NCBI RefSeq assembly: GCF_027947535.2
Contig: NZ_JAAGKO020000036.1
Span: 1-64,000 of the forward strand
From: Streptantibioticus silvisoli
GTDB lineage: Bacteria; Actinomycetota; Actinomycetes; Streptomycetales; Streptomycetaceae
Direction: 5' to 3'
Length of the DNA stretch: 64,000 nt
How positions within the stretch are numbered: the stretch's first letter is position 1; the number at the start of each line of letters is the position of its first letter. Position numbers and translations under genes: made by a program. Positions 60,601 through 64,000 of this stretch are shown in pieces. A model generated the notes under the pieces. The model made no database searches and had not been told where the DNA came from. It saw only the letters and a list, made by a program, of their open reading frames with translations.

Positions 60601-63600
60601 GCCACCGTCATCGCCTGCGAACTGCCCGCGGCCGGCAGCGACCGCCACACGCTCGCCACCCGGCTGCGCGAGCTGACCGGCGACCGGCAACCGGCCGGCG
60701 TGCTGTCACTGCTCGCCCTCAACGAGGCACCCCACCCCGGTCAGCAGGACGTCCCGGCCGGACTGGCCGACACCCTGACCCTGCTCCAGGCCCTGCACGA
60801 CGCGCGCATCGACGCACCGCTGTGGTGCGCCACCCGCGGAGCCGTCTCGACCGGCCCCGGCGACCGGCTCACCGACCCCGTCCAGGCACTGGTGTGGGGC
60901 TTCGGGCGGATCGCCGCCAACGAGTACCCCCGCTGGGGCGGCCTGATCGACCTGGCCGACGCGGCCGGCGACCGTGCCGCCTCCTGGCTGCCCGGCGTGC
61001 TGGCCGGCCGGGCGGGCGAGGACCAGGTCGCGCTGCGCGCCGACGGCGTCCTCGTGCCGCGCCTGACCCGGGCCCTGGTCACCGGCACCTCTGCGCGCCG
61101 CGCGTGGAAGCCCTCCGGCACCGTGCTGGTCACCGGCGCCACCGGCGGCATCGGCACCCACGTGGCCCGCTGGCTCGCCCGCGAGGGCGCCGAGCACCTG
61201 CTGCTCATCAGCCGCCGCGGCGCCGCCGCCCCCGGCGCCGGCGAACTCGTCGCCGAACTCACCGCTCTCGGCACCCGGGTGACCCTCGCGGCGGCGGACC
61301 CGGCCGACCGCGACGTCCTCGCCGGCCTGCTCGCCGACCTCCCCGCCGAAGCCCCGCTCACCGCCGTCTTCCACGCCGCCGGCGTCGTCGACTCCAGCAT
61401 CCTCGACTCCCTCACCGTCGAGCGGATGGGCAACGCCCTGCGCGCGAAGCGCCGCATCGCGATCAACCTGCACGAACTGACCCGCGACCACGACCTGACC
61501 GCGTTCGTGCTCTTCTCCTCCATGGCCGGCATCTTCGGCGCGGCCGGCGAGGGCAACTACGGCCCCGGCAACGCCTACCTGGACGCCCTCGCCCAGTACC
61601 GCAGGGCCGCGGGGCTGCCCGCCACCTCCATCGCCTGGGGCTCGTGGGACGGCGCCGGCATGGCCGAGGGCGACATCGGCGACGCCATGGCCCGGCACGG
61701 CATCCCGCGGATGGCACCGGAACTCGCGATCGCCGGACTCCAGCAGGCCCTCGACCACGACGACACCGCTGTCGTCGTCGCCGACATCCGCTGGGAGACG
61801 TTCTCCTACTTCTTCGGCGCCACCAACCCCACCCACCTCATCGACGACGTGCCCGACCTGCGGCAGCAGGCACCGAAAAGCACGGACACCCCCGCCCAGG
61901 AGGAGTCCGCGGCCGACGTCCCGCCGCTGGTGCGCACGCTGCGCGAGGCCACCGAGGCCGAACGCAACCGGGCCCTGCTGGGCCTGGTACGCGACCAGGT
62001 CCGGCTCGTACTCGGCTACGACTCCGTCGACGAGGTCGAACCCGGCCAGCCGTTCCAGAACCTCGGCCTGTCCTCCGCCGGCTCCGTCGAACTGCGCAAC
62101 CGGCTCACCCTGACCACCGGCCTTCGGGTGCCCGCGACCGTCGTGTTCGACTACCCGAACTGCACCGAGCTGTCCCGCTACCTCGGCACGCGGCTCCTGG
62201 AGCCGGCCGCGCGGACCGCGGCACCCCAGCAGCGCGCCGCCGTCGCCGCGGACACCGACGAGACCATCGCCATCGTCGGCATGAGCTGCCGCTACCCGGG
62301 CGGAGTACGCTCCCCCGAGGACCTGTGGGACCTGGTGCGCAACGGTACCGACGCGATGACCGGCCTGCCGCACGACCGCGGCTGGGACCTCGACGCGCTC
62401 TACCACCCCGACCCCGACCACCCCGGCACCAGCTACGCGCGCGACGGCGGCTTCGTGCCCGACGCCACGCAGTTCGACGCCGCGCTGTTCGGCATCTCGC
62501 CGCGCGAGGCCCTGGCCATGGACCCCCAGCAGCGGCTGCTGCTGGAGACGTCCTGGGAGGTCTTCGAACGCGCCGGGATGGACCCGCGGTCACTGCGCGG
62601 CAGCCAGACCGCGGTCTTCGCCGGCACCGGCGGCCAGGACTACATCAGCCTGCTGTCCGCCTCCGGCGAGTCCACCGACGGCTACCTGGCCACCGGCGGC
62701 TCGCCCAGCGTGGTCTCCGGCCGGGTGGCCTACGTCTTCGGCCTGGAAGGCCCGGCCGTCACCGTCGACACCGCCTGCTCCTCGTCGCTGGTCGCACTGC
62801 ACCTCGCGGTGCAGGCGCTGCGCCGCGGCGAGTGCGACCTCGCGCTGGCCGGCGGCGTGTCCGTGCTGTCCAGCCCCAGCATCTTCATCGAGTTCAGCAG
62901 CCAGCGCGGCATGTCCTCCGACGGCCGCTGCAAGTCCTTCGCCGCCGCCGCCGACGGCACCGGCTGGGGCGAGGGCGTCGGCATGCTGCTGGTCGAGCGG
63001 CTGTCGGACGCCCGGCGCAACGGCCACCAGGTGCTGGCGACGGTCCGCGGCTCCGCCATCAACTCCGACGGCACCTCCAACGGCCTGACCGCGCCCAACG
63101 GCCTGGCCCAGCAACGGGTGATCCGCCAGGCACTCGCCGGCGCCGGACTCGCCCCCGGTGACGTGGACGCCGTGGAGGCGCACGGCACCGGCACCACGCT
63201 CGGCGACCCCATCGAGGCGCAGGCACTGCTGGCCACCTACGGCCAGGACCGCCCCGGTGACCGGCCGCTGTGGCTGGGATCGGTGAAGTCCAACATCGGC
63301 CACACCCAGGCCGCGGCAGGCGTCGCGGGGCTGATCAAGATGGTCATGGCCATCCGGCACGGCGAACTGCCCATGACGCTGCACGTGGACGAGCCGTCCC
63401 CGCACGTGGACTGGACGGCCGGCGCCGTCGAACTGCTCACCGAGACCCGCCCCTGGCCGCGCACCGACGGACCGCGCAGGGCGGGCATCTCCTCGTTCGG
63501 GATCAGCGGCACCAACGCGCACACCATCATCGAGCAGGCCCCCGAGCAGGAACCGCTCCCGGCGCCGGCCGGTGAACTCCCGGCCGGACAACAGGAGTTC

Positions 63601-64000
63601 ACCCCCGGCCTGGTGCCGTGGCTGGTCTCCGCCGACACCGCGGAGGTCCTCGCCGGACAGGGCGAACGGCTCGCGGCGCTGGTCGCCGCCCACCCCGAAC
63701 TGCGCCCGCAGGACATCGGACTCTCCCTGGTCGCCGCCCGCGCCGACCTCGACCACCGCGCCGTCGTACTCGCCTCGGACCGCGAGGAGTTCCTCGCCGG
63801 CCTGGCGGCACTGGCACAGGACCGTCCCGCGCCCGGCGTCGTACGCGGCACCGCGGGACCGGGCCTGACCGCCTTCCTGTTCACCGGTCAGGGTGCGCAA
63901 CATGCCGGTATGGGTGCCGGGTTGTACGACGCGTTCCCGGTGTTCGCGGAGGCGTTGGACGCGGTGTGTGCGGGGTTGGACGGGGAGTTGGACCGTCCGT
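57646..64000 (+). CDS. Type I modular PKS, gene E (3' partial)
   Basis: Starts at GTG 57646 with AGGAGG 5 bases upstream and opens with the docking helix VANEDKLREYLKR, matching genes B-D. The frame is open to the right edge, giving at least 2118 residues. Order: docking; KS-AT-KR-ACP (E1); KS and the first ~40 residues of an AT (E2). E1 uses methylmalonyl. Its KR fits neither standard class and its ACP box is atypical. The gene lies 48 bases after gene D, without a terminator between them, so it is probably co-transcribed and next in the assembly line. Confidence 0.97.
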   Translation, partial: MANEDKLREYLKRATTELTQVRQRLRAVEAADHEPIAIVGMACRYPGGVDSPEALWQLVSDGTDAIAGFPGDRGWDMRFFDAADADGASFTREGGFLYDVADFDPSLFGISPREALAMDPQQRLMLETSWEALERAGIDPLSLRGSRTGVFAGVMYNEYASRVLDIPEGVANYLGTGSAPSVVTGRISYTLGLEGPAVTIDTACSSSLVAVHLAGQALRSGECSLALAGGVAVMITPNTFVDFGMSGGLSPAGRCKAFGADADGSGWGEGVGMLLLERLSDARRNGHPVLAVVRGSAVNQDGASSGLTAPNGPSQQRVIRQALASARLSAADVDVVEAHGTGTVLGDPIEAQALLATYGRERPADRPLWLGSLKSNIGHTQAAAGVGGVIKMVMAMRHGVLPKTLHADEPSPHVDWSAGEVELLTRARPWPRTGEPRRAGVSSFGVSGTNAHLIIEQPPETAAPADDEPAPGRSAGGPVPWVVSGKTAGALRGQAARLLRRVEELSGADGADPADVGLSLVATRAALEHRAVVLGTDTEELARGLAALADGQEGPGVVCRTGDMGRGEAVFVFPGQGSQWVGMAVGLLETSPVFRESVEECERALNAFVDWSLVEVLRAEGDEGAAWLDRVDVVQPVLWAVMVSLAQLWRSVGVAPAAVVGHSQGEIAAAVVAGALSVDDGARVVALRSRLIGEVLSGPGGMVSVALPRADVVQLLGPWGEDISVAAVNGRTSTVVSGDAGALGELLAACAERQIRARRIPVDYASHSAQVERIHDRLLRDLAPVAPRAATVPFYSAVTGGRADTASLDAAYWFDNLRREVLFEETTRVLLGEGRSLFIEMSAHPVLTGGLSETVEDAGARAAVLGTLRRGEGGRERWLKALAEAYVHGVNVNWQALYEGSGARRIDLPTYAFQRRRYWLETLSLGLAPLDPNASAPSSWRYEIFWKPSPVAPATLAGDWLLPIAAGTADDPSVASCRAALQAAGATVIACELPAAGSDRHTLATRLRELTGDRQPAGVLSLLALNEAPHPGQQDVPAGLADTLTLLQALHDARIDAPLWCATRGAVSTGPGDRLTDPVQALVWGFGRIAANEYPRWGGLIDLADAAGDRAASWLPGVLAGRAGEDQVALRADGVLVPRLTRALVTGTSARRAWKPSGTVLVTGATGGIGTHVARWLAREGAEHLLLISRRGAAAPGAGELVAELTALGTRVTLAAADPADRDVLAGLLADLPAEAPLTAVFHAAGVVDSSILDSLTVERMGNALRAKRRIAINLHELTRDHDLTAFVLFSSMAGIFGAAGEGNYGPGNAYLDALAQYRRAAGLPATSIAWGSWDGAGMAEGDIGDAMARHGIPRMAPELAIAGLQQALDHDDTAVVVADIRWETFSYFFGATNPTHLIDDVPDLRQQAPKSTDTPAQEESAADVPPLVRTLREATEAERNRALLGLVRDQVRLVLGYDSVDEVEPGQPFQNLGLSSAGSVELRNRLTLTTGLRVPATVVFDYPNCTELSRYLGTRLLEPAARTAAPQQRAAVAADTDETIAIVGMSCRYPGGVRSPEDLWDLVRNGTDAMTGLPHDRGWDLDALYHPDPDHPGTSYARDGGFVPDATQFDAALFGISPREALAMDPQQRLLLETSWEVFERAGMDPRSLRGSQTAVFAGTGGQDYISLLSASGESTDGYLATGGSPSVVSGRVAYVFGLEGPAVTVDTACSSSLVALHLAVQALRRGECDLALAGGVSVLSSPSIFIEFSSQRGMSSDGRCKSFAAAADGTGWGEGVGMLLVERLSDARRNGHQVLATVRGSAINSDGTSNGLTAPNGLAQQRVIRQALAGAGLAPGDVDAVEAHGTGTTLGDPIEAQALLATYGQDRPGDRPLWLGSVKSNIGHTQAAAGVAGLIKMVMAIRHGELPMTLHVDEPSPHVDWTAGAVELLTETRPWPRTDGPRRAGISSFGISGTNAHTIIEQAPEQEPLPAPAGELPAGQQEFTPGLVPWLVSADTAEVLAGQGERLAALVAAHPELRPQDIGLSLVAARADLDHRAVVLASDREEFLAGLAALAQDRPAPGVVRGTAGPGLTAFLFTGQGAQHAGMGAGLYDAFPVFAEALDAVCAGLDGELDRP
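57745..62200 (+). other. Module E1: KS-AT(methylmalonyl)-KR-ACP(atypical)
   Basis: KS 57745-59010 (Cys codon 58255-58257). AT about 59350-60240 with GHSQGE (Ser codon 59632-59634) and VDYASH (near 59935): methylmalonyl. No DH. KR about 61117-61750: NADPH loop VTGATGGIG; VDS instead of LDD; Phe instead of Trp eight residues before the catalytic Tyr (codon 61558-61560); Glu at -3; YGPGN instead of YAAAN. Catalytic Ser, Tyr and Asn are all present, so it is probably active, with uncertain stereochemistry. ACP box LGLSSAGSVELRN, Ser codon 62074-62076: Asp, Leu and Thr of the normal DSLT are all replaced. Confidence 0.9.
62257..64000 (+). other. Module E2 (partial): KS and start of AT
   Basis: KS 62257-63535 (Cys codon 62776-62778, DTACSSS; HGTGT and SNIGH intact). 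The AT begins near 63868 with FLFTGQGAQ, the form shared by every malonyl AT here (methylmalonyl ATs start [10 protein letters not shown]), so malonyl is likely, though the active-site and HAFH boxes lie beyond the edge. From about 63880 codon use switches to TTG-rich and the DNA matches the AT of B2. Confidence 0.88.
63933..64000 (+). repeat. 68-base exact repeat, copy 2 (AT of E2, cut by the window edge)
   Basis: Identical to 27894-27961 in the AT of module B2. The copy reaches the last base of the window. Confidence 0.88.

Noticed and set aside
57810-63161. A 1783-codon + strand frame in a different phase from gene E
   Set aside because: It is Arg/Gly-rich low-complexity sequence. The frame starting at GTG 57646 contains every KS, AT, KR and ACP motif and is the real gene.

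Overview
The window is almost entirely one giant modular (type I, cis-AT) polyketide synthase locus from a high-GC actinomycete, most likely Streptomyces or a close relative. The evidence is the very high GC content, the strong third-position G/C bias, GTG starts, long antisense open frames, and the five-domain assembly-line grammar. About 99% of the window is coding. I see no tRNA, rRNA, CRISPR array, insertion sequence, replication origin or regulatory gene. No loading module or thioesterase is visible, so the cluster runs past both edges.

Layout. (1) PKS gene A, + strand, 1-20249, 5' end outside the window: the tail of a KR plus an ACP (module A0), then four complete modules A1-A4 and a C-terminal docking region. 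(2) A strong bidirectional hairpin terminator at 20283-20325. (3) A small FkbM-family methyltransferase gene on the - strand, 20346-21080. (4) A 412-base divergent control region, 21081-21492, with a recognisable promoter on each strand. (5) Four co-directional PKS genes in tight series on the + strand: B (21493-37332, modules B1-B3), C (37379-46867, C1-C2), D (46867-57597, D1-D2) and E (57646 to the right edge, E1 and the start of E2). Gaps are 46 bases, a 1-base overlap and 48 bases, so B-E look like one transcription unit.

How it works together. Genes A-D end in four-helix-type docking regions and B-E begin with short coiled-coil docking helices, so the chain is probably passed A to B to C to D to E. 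Reading AT and KR motifs gives a predicted chain order: A1 malonyl, fully reduced; A2 malonyl, hydroxyl (A-type KR); A3 malonyl, hydroxyl (B-type); A4 malonyl, hydroxyl (A-type); B1 methylmalonyl, hydroxyl (A-type); B2 malonyl, hydroxyl (A-type); B3 methylmalonyl, fully reduced; C1 malonyl, hydroxyl (A-type); C2 methylmalonyl-like, hydroxyl with epimerising A2-type KR; D1 malonyl, alkene; D2 unknown extender, alkene; E1 methylmalonyl, hydroxyl; E2 extender probably malonyl but cut off. This is a 1,3-polyol chain with sparse methyl branches and a diene, as in large polyol macrolides. I cannot name the compound from the sequence.

The most unusual spot is module D2 into E1. D2 has an AT with an altered active-site box and altered specificity box. 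The ACPs of D2 and E1 both lack the usual Asp before the phosphopantetheine Ser, and the E1 KR fits neither stereochemical class. The second theme is recombination: long identical tracts between ATs or KSs of different modules, patches of TTG-rich codon use, and small tandem repeats in KS-AT linkers all point to ongoing module conversion.
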